A DNA stretch of 47,415 nt from JAJFTV01 sp964426355 (GCA_964426355.1 CAYRRA010000005.1:1-47415), one strand, 5' to 3'. Shown: positions 16,833 through 26,022, counted from the stretch's first letter. The notes: generated by a model from the letters alone, not told the origin. Numbers and translations: made by a program.

Positions 16833-18302
16833 CTATGCGCCTCCCAGCAACACAAGGATTCGATCCACGCCAGATTGCAATATCGGTTCCATCAATGAGG
16901 GGAACAACCCCAAAGCGACCATAACCACTGCCAGCAATCCAATTGCAATCTTATCGGTCAGGTAAATTCCGCTCGTTTCAGCGAATTCTTCTGGCAGTTC
17001 ACCAAAGAAGACCCTCCGAATTACCAACAAAATATATCCTGCGGTGATAATAACGCCCAGGATGGCGATGATGGCAACCAGAGGAGCCTTTGCCCAGGCG
17101 CCCATAAAGATGGGAAATTCAGCAATAAAGCCGGAAAAACCGGGCATACCCATTGAAACCAGACCTGCGATGATGAAACCCACTGCTGCCCAGGGCATTT
17201 TCTTGAAAAACCCTCCCAACTTCGAAATCTCCCTGGTATGTGCCCGGTCATAGACCATGCCAACGATAGCAAAGAACATAGCTGTCATGATCCCATGTGA
17301 AAACATCTGGAAACCAGACCCCAACAAACCTTTTGGATTCAAAGCAGCAAACCCGATTAAAACCAGACCCATGTGAGAGACAGAGGAAAAGCCGATCACA
17401 TATTTAAAATCAGATTGGATCAGTGCAATAAAAGCTCCGTAAACCACATTGATGGTTGCCAGCACAAAAATCACGGGTGCCCAAAACTGAGCGCCATCCG
17501 GCAGGAGCATAATCGCCACGCGCAATGCTGCAAAGGCGCCCACCTTCATCTCAACACCTGCCAGCAGCATCGATATTGCTGTTGGTGCAGCCACATGACC
17601 ATCCGGTGCCCAGGAGTGAAACGGGAAAATACCGCCCAGTATGGCAAAACCAAGAAAAACCACCGGGAACCAGATGCGCTGGAACGTCTCTGGAAACACT
17701 GCCTGTTCTAATTCTAACAGGTTGAAGGTGCCCAACCCGGAAGAACTGTAAATTGCCAATGCGCCAATCAATGCCAGCATCGACCCGATAAACAGGTAAA
17801 TCGTCAGCTTCATGCCGCCGTATTCGCGCGTCTTGGGTGAACCCCAGATCACAATCATCAAATACTTTGGGAAAATAGCAATTTCAAAAAAGAAGAAAAG
17901 TTGAAAAAGGTCCAACGAGGCAAACACACCCAACACACTTACCCCAAGGAACATCATGAATGAGAAAAATTCTCTCGGACGGTCATCCACACGCCACGAA
18001 ATCAGTACACCACAGAAAAGGACAATACCCGACAGCAAGAAGAGCGGTAAACTGATCCCGTCCAGACCGAGATAATAAGAAATTCCTAAGGCAGGAACCC
18101 ATTCAGCTTTCTCTAAGAACTGGTAACCGCCAACAGTTGTGTCGTAACTGAAATAGACGATAAACGTCAAAATCAGTGTGATCCCTGCTGCGATTAAGGC
18201 AATACGCCGGATCCAATCCCTGCGCTCTGCCGGCAGGCAAAGAATCAACACGCCAGCGATGAGGGGTAAGAAGATGCTGATGCTCAGTATTGGAAATCCC
18301 AT
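16833..18302 (-). CDS. nuoM: NADH-quinone oxidoreductase subunit M, second copy (divergent)
   Basis: 489 residues, clearly NuoM-like: Glu140 in FFFFEIAIFPKYLM, Lys253 in the TM8 segment AGVEMKVGAFAALR, SSVSHMGLVLIG, and Glu in PGFSGFIAEF. The TM7 lysine, which sits in FAVKMPMVPLH of E. coli and FAIKVPVWPFH of the neighbouring copy, is replaced by Leu222 (FAILGGIFPFH). That Lys pairs with the TM5 Glu in proton pumping of antiporter-like subunits. Two NuoM copies imply a longer membrane arm, as in '2M' complex I variants, but with an altered pump unit. It follows nuoM by 10 bases. Confidence 0.92.
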   Translation of the reverse strand: MGFPILSISIFLPLIAGVLILCLPAERRDWIRRIALIAAGITLILTFIVYFSYDTTVGGYQFLEKAEWVPALGISYYLGLDGISLPLFLLSGIVLFCGVLISWRVDDRPREFFSFMMFLGVSVLGVFASLDLFQLFFFFEIAIFPKYLMIVIWGSPKTREYGGMKLTIYLFIGSMLALIGALAIYSSSGLGTFNLLELEQAVFPETFQRIWFPVVFLGFAILGGIFPFHSWAPDGHVAAPTAISMLLAGVEMKVGAFAALRVAIMLLPDGAQFWAPVIFVLATINVVYGAFIALIQSDFKYVIGFSSVSHMGLVLIGFAALNPKGLLGSGFQMFSHGIMTAMFFAIVGMVYDRAHTREISKLGGFFKKMPWAAVGFIIAGLVSMGMPGFSGFIAEFPIFMGAWAKAPLVAIIAILGVIITAGYILLVIRRVFFGELPEEFAETSGIYLTDKIAIGLLAVVMVALGLFPSLMEPILQSGVDRILVLLGGA

Positions 18303-18312
18303 TGATTACCTC

Positions 18313-19824
18313 TTAAAACCACATGATCACAGCCTGGTTGATCAGTTCCAGCAGCCATCCTGGATAAACCCCAATCAATACCATCAGCAGCATCAGAGGT
18401 GAAATAATGATGAGCTCACGAATATTCATTTCGCTCAAATGCCCGGACCAGCGTTCATTGAGTGGACCATGTAAAACCTTTTTAAGTGCCTTCAACACGT
18501 ATGCTCCGGTAAACAGCAGACCAATCATGCTCACCGCTGTTGCCAACATAAAGACAGACCAGGCTCCTCTGACCACAAGAAATTCTGAAACAAAACCAGC
18601 AAGACCCGGCAAGCCCAACGATGCCATTGAAGTAAACATCAAAATGGCGCCATAAACTGGAAGGATAGCTGCCAACCCGCCAAAATCGTTCAAATCGCGG
18701 GTATGCGCACGATCATAGATGACGCCAACCAGGAAGAACATCCCAGCCGATGACAGACCGTGCGTGACCATTTGAAGAACTGCGCCATTCATTGCAATGT
18801 GGGCATTCTGCGTATTGGCAGCCATCGCTGCAGCAGCAATTCCAAGCACCACAAACCCCATGTGATTGATCGAGCTATAAGCCACAAGCCGTTTGAAATC
18901 GTTTTGCCCAAACGCCCCCCACGCCCCAAACACAATTGCCAGGGTTGCCAACAAAGCAAGCGCACCGGCATATTGATGGCTTTCAGCGGGGTATAACGGC
19001 AAGACCAGCCGAAGAAAACCGTATGCACCCAATTTGAGCAAGACACCTGCCAGCACCATTGAACCGGCAGTTGGTGCTTCGGTATGCGCATCCGGCAACC
19101 AGGTGTGGAAGGGCCAAACTGGTACTTTAATGGCAAAAGCAATCACAAAAGCCCAAAATGCAATCGCTTTAACCGTTTCAATGGGTATCCCAAAAAAGGC
19201 TTCGCCAGTAAGCAAGGTGGGCATGATTACAAACAATTCAGGCAAATCATACGTGCCTGCAAGAACGCCAATGAGTTGAATGGCAAGAAGCAACCCAAGT
19301 GAGCCGCCCATTGTATAGAGTATGAATTTTAGTGAAGCATAATTTCGGTTCTTTCCACCCCATTGGTTGATGAGGAAATACATCGGCACCAACCCGATTT
19401 CCCAAAAGACAAAGAAAATCAACAGGTCCAACGAAAGAAAGACGCCCAACATCCCGGTTTCCAAAAGCAAAAACAGGATCATATACGCTTTAACTTTTTC
19501 TTTGATGCTGTAAGATGCCAGGATGGCAAGTGGTGTAAGCAATGTTGTCAACAGCATCATGGTCAATGAAATGCCATCGATACCCAGGTGGAAGCTCGAA
19601 TTCAACGCCTGATACCAGACAACCTTCACCTCAAACTGGAACCCACCGGAAGGGTTAAACTGTGACCAGACGATCAAAGAAAGGATAAATGAAAGCAGGC
19701 TGGCGCAAAATGCCGTCCAGCGAATGACTCCCACCTTTTTCCCCGGCACAAACAGAATCCCCAGCGCAACAACAGTCGGGATGAACAGGATTATCGTGAG
19801 TACATGATTGGCGAAAAAATCCAT
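18313..19824 (-). CDS. nuoM: NADH-quinone oxidoreductase subunit M, canonical copy
   Basis: 503 residues. It carries all the key charged residues of an antiporter-like subunit: Glu142 in FFVFWEIGLVPMYFLI, Lys233 in FAIKVPVWPFHTWLPDAH, Lys in the next helix (AGVLLKLGAYGFLR), and Glu in AGFVSEFLVV. It pumps protons in the distal membrane arm. Nine bases separate it from nuoL upstream and ten from the second nuoM downstream. Confidence 0.97.
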   Translation of the reverse strand: MDFFANHVLTIILFIPTVVALGILFVPGKKVGVIRWTAFCASLLSFILSLIVWSQFNPSGGFQFEVKVVWYQALNSSFHLGIDGISLTMMLLTTLLTPLAILASYSIKEKVKAYMILFLLLETGMLGVFLSLDLLIFFVFWEIGLVPMYFLINQWGGKNRNYASLKFILYTMGGSLGLLLAIQLIGVLAGTYDLPELFVIMPTLLTGEAFFGIPIETVKAIAFWAFVIAFAIKVPVWPFHTWLPDAHTEAPTAGSMVLAGVLLKLGAYGFLRLVLPLYPAESHQYAGALALLATLAIVFGAWGAFGQNDFKRLVAYSSINHMGFVVLGIAAAAMAANTQNAHIAMNGAVLQMVTHGLSSAGMFFLVGVIYDRAHTRDLNDFGGLAAILPVYGAILMFTSMASLGLPGLAGFVSEFLVVRGAWSVFMLATAVSMIGLLFTGAYVLKALKKVLHGPLNERWSGHLSEMNIRELIIISPLMLLMVLIGVYPGWLLELINQAVIMWF

Positions 19825-19833
19825 GACGCCTTC

Positions 19834-22011
19834 CTAAAAAACAAAGGAGTAGAACAACACAACAACAATAAAGACAATCAGCAGTGTAGCCAGCATATAG
19901 TGTTGGACGCGACCGGTTTGGATTCGCCTAAGCCAATTTCCCAATCCGCGCGTTCCTCCACCCATGGCATCACCCGCCCCATTCACCACCGGTACATCAA
20001 AACCGTTGCGGATGAGCTTTCCCAAAGAAAGCGCGACATGAGCAATGCCGTGGAGGATGCCGTCAATGACCTTAAGGTCAAGCCACTGATACGTAAAAGT
20101 TTCCGAAATCCAACGCGAAGGGCGAATCAAGATGAAATCATACAATTCGTCAAAGTAATATTTGTTCTTTAACAACGTATGCAGCCTGCCAAGAGGTTTT
20201 TCCAATGGGTCTTCTTTGCCAGCTGCCAGGTTTCTGTATGTCAGCCACCCCAGGAATAATCCACCCAGCGCCAGAACCATAGAGACGATAATCGGGATCA
20301 CGCTGTGACCGGCGGCATGACCTCCATGTTCACCCAACATCGTACCCAAGAATTCACCCAACCAGTCAGGCACCAAACCGCCTAACACTGGAAAACCCGG
20401 TTCTATGCCAATCCACCCGATACAAGCCGCAAAAAACGCCAGGATAGCCAACGGCAACGTCATAGTCCAATGCGACTCATGCGCATGTTCTGCTGAACGT
20501 GTACGCGGTTTTCCCAAGAAGGTCATCGTAATCTGACGCATCGTGTAAAAAGCGGTCAGTAGAGCAGCCAGCGCCAGCGTGAAAAAGACGAGCATATATC
20601 CGCCGTTGAACGCCCCCGCCAGGATTGCATCTTTCGACCAGAAACCCGCTGTCACCAACGGAAAACCGGAAAGCGCAAAACCACCAATCAAAAACGTCCA
20701 AAAGGTAACCGGCATTTTCTTCGATAATCCGCCCATATTCTTCATGTCTTGCGGGTCAATCGCTTCTCCGGTGTGTAACACGCCATGCTCCATCCCATGA
20801 ATAACCGAGCCTGAACCCAGGAACAGCAGCGCTTTAAAGAAAGCATGGGTCATCAGGTGGAAGGCAGCTGCCACATAAGCGCCAATCCCAATGGCTGCAA
20901 CCATATACCCCAACTGAGATATGGTCGAGTATGCCAACACACGCTTGATATCATTTTGTGCAACCGCGATGGTGGCAGCAAACAGGGCAGTAAACGCGCC
21001 AATTGCTGCTATGATCATCATAGTAGTGTTGAGGGGTTCGCCCGACACCCACCCGGCACTGATCAAAGGGAAGAAACGGATCGAGAGATAAACACCCGCC
21101 GAAACCATGGTCGCAGCATGAATCATCGCCGATACAGGCGTGGGACCTTCCATTGCATCCGGCAACCAGACATGCAGTGGAAATTGTGCTGATTTACCAA
21201 TTGTGCCCATGAAAATGAGCAGCCCAATCAATCCTGCCCAGGACATGCCCATCAGTGGTGACGTTGCGGTTGCCAGCATCTCCAGCGTGGCATGGTCAGC
21301 TAGGATCGATTTGTAATCCAGCGTGCCAGTGAGTGAGTACAGCGCAACCATTCCCAATAGCATGAACATATCGCCAACTCGAGTGGTCATGAACGCTTTA
21401 ACTGCTGCATTGCGGGCGGATTTCTTACCATACCAGAAACCAATCAAGAGATAGGAACACAAACCCATAATTTCCCACGCCATGTAAAGCGTTAACAGGT
21501 TGTCGGAAACCACCAGGGCAAACATCCCAAAAGCGAATAAGCCAAAATAAGCGAAGAAACGCGAGTACATTGGCTCTACCGAAGGCACTTTATGGGCGTG
21601 CCCGTGCTCATCCTTTAGGGTTGCCCCATGAGGTGGCAGCCCAGGTCGGTCGTGATCCCCTTTGGGTTTACCGAAATTATGGTATCCCACACTATAAATA
21701 AAAATCATGAAAATCGTCCAGGCAACAAAGAACAGCGTTACCGCCGTCAAGGGATCAACCTGCACGCCAATTTTGAGCCAGGTATCACCAGTCGGCAGCC
21801 ACTCGATGAAGGAATGAAAAGGGTGTTCAGCAAGGTGAGGGGTGGTGATTGCACGGTAGACCACCGCCATGCTCAACAACCACGATAATCCCGCGGAAGC
21901 GATGGCAACCCAATGGCTGAGTTTTTGGGAACGATGGGTGAATAAAGAGATCAGAACAAACGCCAGCAGAGGAGGCAATGGAATCAGCCAGATAAGCGTC
22001 TCAGGTATCAT
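19834..22011 (-). CDS. nuoL: NADH-quinone oxidoreductase subunit L
   Basis: 725 residues against 613 in E. coli. The core shows FGMFALVVSDNLLTLYMAWEIMGL, KSAQFPLHVWLPDAMEGPTPVSA (pump lysine kept) and AGFWSKDAILAGAF (terminal pump lysine kept), then the long C-terminal lateral helix region and a last membrane helix. Extra length comes partly from a His-rich loop at about residues 115-145 (DHDRPGLPPHG...EHGHAHK) and a second His-rich loop (GEHGGHAAGHS) later. It is the most distal pump in standard complex I. The gap to nuoK is 51 bases. Confidence 0.96.
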   Translation of the reverse strand: MIPETLIWLIPLPPLLAFVLISLFTHRSQKLSHWVAIASAGLSWLLSMAVVYRAITTPHLAEHPFHSFIEWLPTGDTWLKIGVQVDPLTAVTLFFVAWTIFMIFIYSVGYHNFGKPKGDHDRPGLPPHGATLKDEHGHAHKVPSVEPMYSRFFAYFGLFAFGMFALVVSDNLLTLYMAWEIMGLCSYLLIGFWYGKKSARNAAVKAFMTTRVGDMFMLLGMVALYSLTGTLDYKSILADHATLEMLATATSPLMGMSWAGLIGLLIFMGTIGKSAQFPLHVWLPDAMEGPTPVSAMIHAATMVSAGVYLSIRFFPLISAGWVSGEPLNTTMMIIAAIGAFTALFAATIAVAQNDIKRVLAYSTISQLGYMVAAIGIGAYVAAAFHLMTHAFFKALLFLGSGSVIHGMEHGVLHTGEAIDPQDMKNMGGLSKKMPVTFWTFLIGGFALSGFPLVTAGFWSKDAILAGAFNGGYMLVFFTLALAALLTAFYTMRQITMTFLGKPRTRSAEHAHESHWTMTLPLAILAFFAACIGWIGIEPGFPVLGGLVPDWLGEFLGTMLGEHGGHAAGHSVIPIIVSMVLALGGLFLGWLTYRNLAAGKEDPLEKPLGRLHTLLKNKYYFDELYDFILIRPSRWISETFTYQWLDLKVIDGILHGIAHVALSLGKLIRNGFDVPVVNGAGDAMGGGTRGLGNWLRRIQTGRVQHYMLATLLIVFIVVVLFYSFVF

Positions 22012-22062
22012 ATCTCGTTGTTCAGCCTTTCAAAAGTTGATTCGGATATCACACTCATTCCA

Positions 22063-22371
22063 TCAGCCTTTCAGCAAATCCATGTCTTCAGGGATCACCG
22101 TATTCTGCCGGCGATAAGCTGAGATAATCAGAGCCAATCCCACCGCTGTTTCAGCAGCCGCAGCCACAAAAACAATCGCTACAAATACCAAAGCATCCAG
22201 TTGAATGCCATACAGGTAGCACCAAAAAGCCAACAAGTTGATATTAACCGCATTCAACATCAATTCGACACCCATTAAAATTGCGATGGCATTCTTTCGC
22301 GCCAGCACGCCAAACAGCCCTACGGAAAATAATGCGGTTGAAAAAAGCAAATACCAGGATAATGGGATCAT
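22063..22371 (-). CDS. nuoK: NADH-quinone oxidoreductase subunit K
   Basis: 102 residues, three membrane helices. The two conserved membrane glutamates are present: Glu36 in LMGVELMLNAVN and Glu74 in AAAETAVGLAL. It is part of the central proton channel near the quinone module. Its start overlaps the nuoJ stop by four bases (ATGA). Confidence 0.97.
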   Translation of the reverse strand: MIPLSWYLLFSTALFSVGLFGVLARKNAIAILMGVELMLNAVNINLLAFWCYLYGIQLDALVFVAIVFVAAAAETAVGLALIISAYRRQNTVIPEDMDLLKG

Positions 22372-22892
22372 CCCTTCCCTCCTTTTCTTTCCACCGCAAT
22401 AAATACCGAACCAATCAACGCAGCCAGCAGCAGCACAGATGCCACCTCAAACGGTATAAGATACGCGCCAGGATCGACCAGCGCTTTACCCAGCTCAACA
22501 AGGTTTTCGCCGCCCTCAATCACAGTGCGCGTTTGTGTCATAAAGGGTTTCCAACCTATCATTGCCAGGCTCGTTAACAAAAAAAACAGCACAGCAGCCA
22601 GCGCGGCGCCCCACCAGTTTTTATTCACCTGTGGTGCATCATCTTGCATGATGCGGCGGGTGAGCATAACCGCAAAGATAATCAGGATGGCAATTGCGCC
22701 AATGTAGACAATCACCTGTACCACTACAAAAAAGCGCGTCTCAAGCATCGCAAACAAGATGGCTACCCCCAGGAGTGTCAACACGAGCCACAATGCAGCG
22801 TGCATCAGCTTTGAGGTGGTAACCACCATCAAAGCAGAAAATAAGGTAACTGCAGCAACAATCAGAAACAGAATTTGGAAGGCAGTAATCAT
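22368..22892 (-). CDS. nuoJ: NADH-quinone oxidoreductase subunit J
   Basis: 174 residues, five predicted membrane helices. The family segment VVVQVIVYIGAIAILIIFAVML, with the conserved YxGAixvLfvFvvM pattern containing the TM3 pi-bulge tyrosine, is clear. It overlaps nuoK and nuoH by four bases on each side, indicating tight translational coupling. Confidence 0.96.
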   Translation of the reverse strand: MITAFQILFLIVAAVTLFSALMVVTTSKLMHAALWLVLTLLGVAILFAMLETRFFVVVQVIVYIGAIAILIIFAVMLTRRIMQDDAPQVNKNWWGAALAAVLFFLLTSLAMIGWKPFMTQTRTVIEGGENLVELGKALVDPGAYLIPFEVASVLLLAALIGSVFIAVERKGGKG

Positions 22893-24124
22893 CCAATTTC
22901 TCCAATCGAACGAGTAGGCACAGCTTCTTTGACACCGGAGTTTTCAACAGCAAAGGGCTCAACGGCAACAACCGGGCGCACTTTTTTCTTCGAACCCAAA
23001 CGCACAATTCGTTCGGCAACCAGGAACAATACCAGGTTAACAAATAACAATACCGGCACACGGATCAATAGACTGTTCGGCAGCACCTTGTCAACCAGCG
23101 CCGTCATGGAGACGAGAGCCAGTGAGACCGGTATAAGAATCTTCCAGTTGAAATTGATCATTTGGTCAATACGGATACGCGGCATCGAACCCCTGATCCA
23201 AATACCCACAAACCAGACCAATGCTGTTTTCACAAATAGATACAGAAATCCCAACAAGGGGACCTGTTCCACAAAGGGTCCGCGCCATCCCCCCAGAAAT
23301 AGTGTAGAAAAAATCATCGAAAATGTAAAGGCGTGAAGAAAATCAGCGACATAAAACATGCCGAATTTCAACCCGGAATATTCGATGTTAAAACCCGAAA
23401 CCAGTTCTGAATCGGCTTCCAGAAGATCAAACGGGGAACGTCCAATTTCTGCGATAGAGGCGATAAAAAAGATTAAGGCACCCAATGGGGAAATCAGGAT
23501 ATACCAGACCGTTTGCCCTTCAACAATGTCATTTAACCCCATTGAACCTGAGAACATCACCGGTATCAACAAGGTTACAGCCAGAGGGATTTCATACGAT
23601 ATCAACTGCGCAATCGCCCTGAAAGCGCCCAGGAGCGCATATTTATTATTGGAACCCCAGCCGGCAAATAGAAACCCCAGCGCGCCAAATCCGCCAACCG
23701 CAACCAGGTAAAGGATACCCACGTTGAGGTCAACCCCAACAACGCTGATCCCAAATGGGATTACAGCCCATAAAAGCAGAACACCCGCAATAGACAAAAT
23801 GGGTGCAAGCTGATACGGCACTTTATCAACGCCCGCCGGTGTGATTAATTCTTTGGTGAAGATTTTAACCATATCTGCCAGGGGTTGAATGATGCCCCAA
23901 GGACCCACCCTGTTTGGACCGATCCGGTCAGCGATGCGCCCCAATATCTTCCGTTCCGACCAAATTAATACCAACGTAAAGAACATTGGTAGCGTTGCAA
24001 GTAGACCTGCGCCGATGATGAACAGGACCAGTTGGGTTAAATTAGCAGATAACCCCCATCCCAGAAGTAAATCGTTCAACAAACTCGAGAGAAAACTTAC
24101 CGGATCTGTAAAGAAATTCATCAA
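22889..24124 (-). CDS. nuoH: NADH-quinone oxidoreductase subunit H
   Basis: 411 residues, about eight helices. It forms the quinone chamber at the junction with the hydrophilic arm. Visible are ERKILGRIADRIGPNRVGPWG, SYEIPLAVTLL, the loop AEIGRSPFDLLEADSELVSGF with its conserved acidic residues, and RGSMPRIRIDQM. A charged C-terminal extension of about 40 residues follows the last helix (from KKKVRP onward) and has no counterpart in shorter homologues. NuoB, C, D and I, which dock on it, are not encoded in this window. Confidence 0.97.
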   Translation of the reverse strand: MMNFFTDPVSFLSSLLNDLLLGWGLSANLTQLVLFIIGAGLLATLPMFFTLVLIWSERKILGRIADRIGPNRVGPWGIIQPLADMVKIFTKELITPAGVDKVPYQLAPILSIAGVLLLWAVIPFGISVVGVDLNVGILYLVAVGGFGALGFLFAGWGSNNKYALLGAFRAIAQLISYEIPLAVTLLIPVMFSGSMGLNDIVEGQTVWYILISPLGALIFFIASIAEIGRSPFDLLEADSELVSGFNIEYSGLKFGMFYVADFLHAFTFSMIFSTLFLGGWRGPFVEQVPLLGFLYLFVKTALVWFVGIWIRGSMPRIRIDQMINFNWKILIPVSLALVSMTALVDKVLPNSLLIRVPVLLFVNLVLFLVAERIVRLGSKKKVRPVVAVEPFAVENSGVKEAVPTRSIGEIG

Positions 24125-24154
24125 GTTACCGTCTATGCCCAGAAACTAAATTGA

Positions 24155-24511
24155 TTACGACCACTCGAGTGCCCCCTTGCGCCAGACATACACCAGGGCA
24201 GCAACCAATATGGAGATAAAAATGATTGCCTCGATAATCCCAAAAAGCGTGAGTTGATTATATGCAACTGCCCACGGAAACAAAAAAATCGTTTCCACAT
24301 CAAAGATGAGGAAAACCAGTGCAAAAATATAATATTGCGCTTTGAATTGAACCCACGTTTCTCCTACTGTTTCAATCCCGCATTCGTAGGTCATTTCTTT
24401 TATGGGGTTAGGCTTTTTTGGCGCTAAGAGGGCTGCCAGGATAATTGCGATAGCTGGGACGATGATCGCAATGAGTAAAAAGATGCCAATGAAAAGCCAA
24501 TCACTCAGCAT
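24155..24511 (-). CDS. nuoA: NADH-quinone oxidoreductase subunit A
   Basis: 118 residues, three helices, with the family hallmarks YECGIETVGETWVQFKAQYY and FLIFDVETIFLFPWA. It is the first gene of the cluster, with a good ribosome binding site (GAAGGAGC) before the ATG. In most genomes nuoB follows nuoA; here nuoH does, so the peripheral arm genes are elsewhere. Confidence 0.97.
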   Translation of the reverse strand: MLSDWLFIGIFLLIAIIVPAIAIILAALLAPKKPNPIKEMTYECGIETVGETWVQFKAQYYIFALVFLIFDVETIFLFPWAVAYNQLTLFGIIEAIIFISILVAALVYVWRKGALEWS

Positions 24512-24580
24512 ACTCGCTCCTTCAGGTTTTTTGTATGATGGGTGAAGAGAAAACTCCCGTTATGATGTCATACGAGATAA

Positions 24581-24589
24581 ATTTTATCA
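24581..24589 (-). promoter_or_regulatory. Extended -10 promoter candidate for the nuo-atp cluster
   Basis: On the minus strand TGATAAAAT matches TGnTANNNT and lies 70 bases upstream of the nuoA start. No convincing -35 was found. The 125-base gap 24512-24636 otherwise holds only a weak 5-bp stem that could end the upstream operon. Confidence 0.45.
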
Positions 24590-24636
24590 CAATTCTACGG
24601 GTTTTTTACCTGAAAACCAGATTAGGGAAAAATCTA

Positions 24637-25353
24637 TCAGATACCTCTCATGTGGATATATTTCTTAATTGGAAAGATAAACACCCCTGCTATTAAAAAA
24701 CCAGCGCCAATCCAGCTAATTTGATTCTCTGAAAGCCCAAACAATGCAGCTTGTTCTAAATAGACCGGCACCGCCAGCATGGCATGTCGATCCGTTTCCC
24801 CAGTTTGTGAAACTAAGCTCAAATAGACCCATAACTGTCCTTCTGCCACTCCTTCCTGGTAGGACTCCACATCCCAATGAAAATGAAGCGGAGAAACCAG
24901 GTTAAAAGGTTGAGAGATTGTTCCATCCGGTTGAATCAGTACAAGCGGCAGATCGATGCGCGCCTCTGCTAACACATTTTTCTCCCCGACCATAGAACCC
25001 TGCAAGCTCTTAATAGATTCATCCACATCCAGATACAGGTTGATCGAGGTTTTATCGCCCATATTCAGTTTCTGAGGTGACGAAAAATGAGCCGTGATTT
25101 TCCCCTCGGAAATGATGGTTTCTTCCATCTCGCCAGATGATGATATCAGTTGAAACGATGGTAAAGGGAAAACTCGCTCTTCTACGGGAACAGGCAGAAA
25201 CACCCGGCACAACAAAAAAATGGCTCCTGTGATGAAAATGAGCCCTACAACCAAACGCAGATTATGAAGGATGGTCGATCTCAAAACGCTATCATTCCCA
25301 ATCCGCCCCACGTCCAATCCATACTTCAACCTGCTGGCTTTCTTCTTCGTCAT
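24637..25353 (-). CDS. Unknown protein with two membrane segments and an external domain
   Basis: Up to 238 residues, no family recognised. A basic N-terminus precedes a membrane helix (about 31-53). Then come about 155 polar residues rich in beta-type alternation (KITAHFSSPQKLNMGDKTSI and onward), which would be extracytoplasmic, and a second helix (about 210-229) before a short basic tail. The reading frame from ATG 25353 overlaps the upstream gene by 62 bases. A TTG at 25284, just after that gene's stop, gives a shorter 215-residue protein; neither start has a strong ribosome binding site. It is the last gene of the DUF4097-like operon and may be the surface-exposed component. Confidence 0.6.
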   Translation of the reverse strand: MTKKKASRLKYGLDVGRIGNDSVLRSTILHNLRLVVGLIFITGAIFLLCRVFLPVPVEERVFPLPSFQLISSSGEMEETIISEGKITAHFSSPQKLNMGDKTSINLYLDVDESIKSLQGSMVGEKNVLAEARIDLPLVLIQPDGTISQPFNLVSPLHFHWDVESYQEGVAEGQLWVYLSLVSQTGETDRHAMLAVPVYLEQAALFGLSENQISWIGAGFLIAGVFIFPIKKYIHMRGI

Positions 25354-25942
25354 CTACCCAAACGTAAATGGGGTTCTCACTGGTTACAGAATCTTCAATC
25401 GCATCGATAAAATCATCCAGGTCCATCCCGCGCACTTCAGGAGGAAAATGATGCCCAAAGTTCCGATTTGCCCACTTAACCAAGCCCAATGGCAAAGGGA
25501 AACTAAGTGTAAACCGTTCCGGTTTGCGACCTGATTTTTGATGGATTTTAAGATGCAGCCAATGCGATGCCCGAGCTCGCCAGGACAATGCCATGAGGGC
25601 AACTCCCATTAAAAATGGTATCCAGGCAAGCCAAAAGCCAAAGGTAATCTGTCCTCCATTCCAGCCCAGATACAACCAGAATGCCCCCAATGCGGTAATG
25701 AGCACGCCCGCAGTATAGGGTATTACCCACCAGCGGGTCATTCTGCCAAACCTGCGCAGGTCTCCACTCGTCGTGTCTGAATAAGAAAGAGCATCTTCTC
25801 TATTTTCATCACGAGTCGTTTCCGGAATCTGATTTACTGTTCCGGAAGTACGTGCTTGCATTTCTTCTAAAATGCGCGCTGCTTCTACCGCGCTAAGTTC
25901 TCCTCGTTCCACTTTCTGTAACAACTCGATCTCGTTATCCAT
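25292..25942 (-). CDS. Membrane protein with N-terminal YvlB/LiaX-type (SHOCT-like) helical module
   Basis: 216 residues from ATG 25942 (GGTGGT upstream); an ATG at 25957 is an alternative. Residues 2-29 read as the two-helix module ELLQKVERGELSAVEAARIL, matching the C-terminal module of the two upstream proteins. A variable linker follows, then two membrane helices (about 70-92 and 100-121). The roughly 90-residue C-terminal part is soluble and has a cluster of acidic residues near its end (WVDDEEESQQ). Function is not known. The shared module and shared operon suggest it works with the two DUF4097-like proteins. Confidence 0.65.
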   Translation of the reverse strand: MDNEIELLQKVERGELSAVEAARILEEMQARTSGTVNQIPETTRDENREDALSYSDTTSGDLRRFGRMTRWWVIPYTAGVLITALGAFWLYLGWNGGQITFGFWLAWIPFLMGVALMALSWRARASHWLHLKIHQKSGRKPERFTLSFPLPLGLVKWANRNFGHHFPPEVRGMDLDDFIDAIEDSVTSENPIYVWVDDEEESQQVEVWIGRGADWE

Positions 25943-26022
25943 ATCACCACCAACCATTGTTTGGTTTTTACCGGTCTCTTTAGAACCAGATGAGGATTGT
26001 TTTACCAGGACTACCCGCTTCG

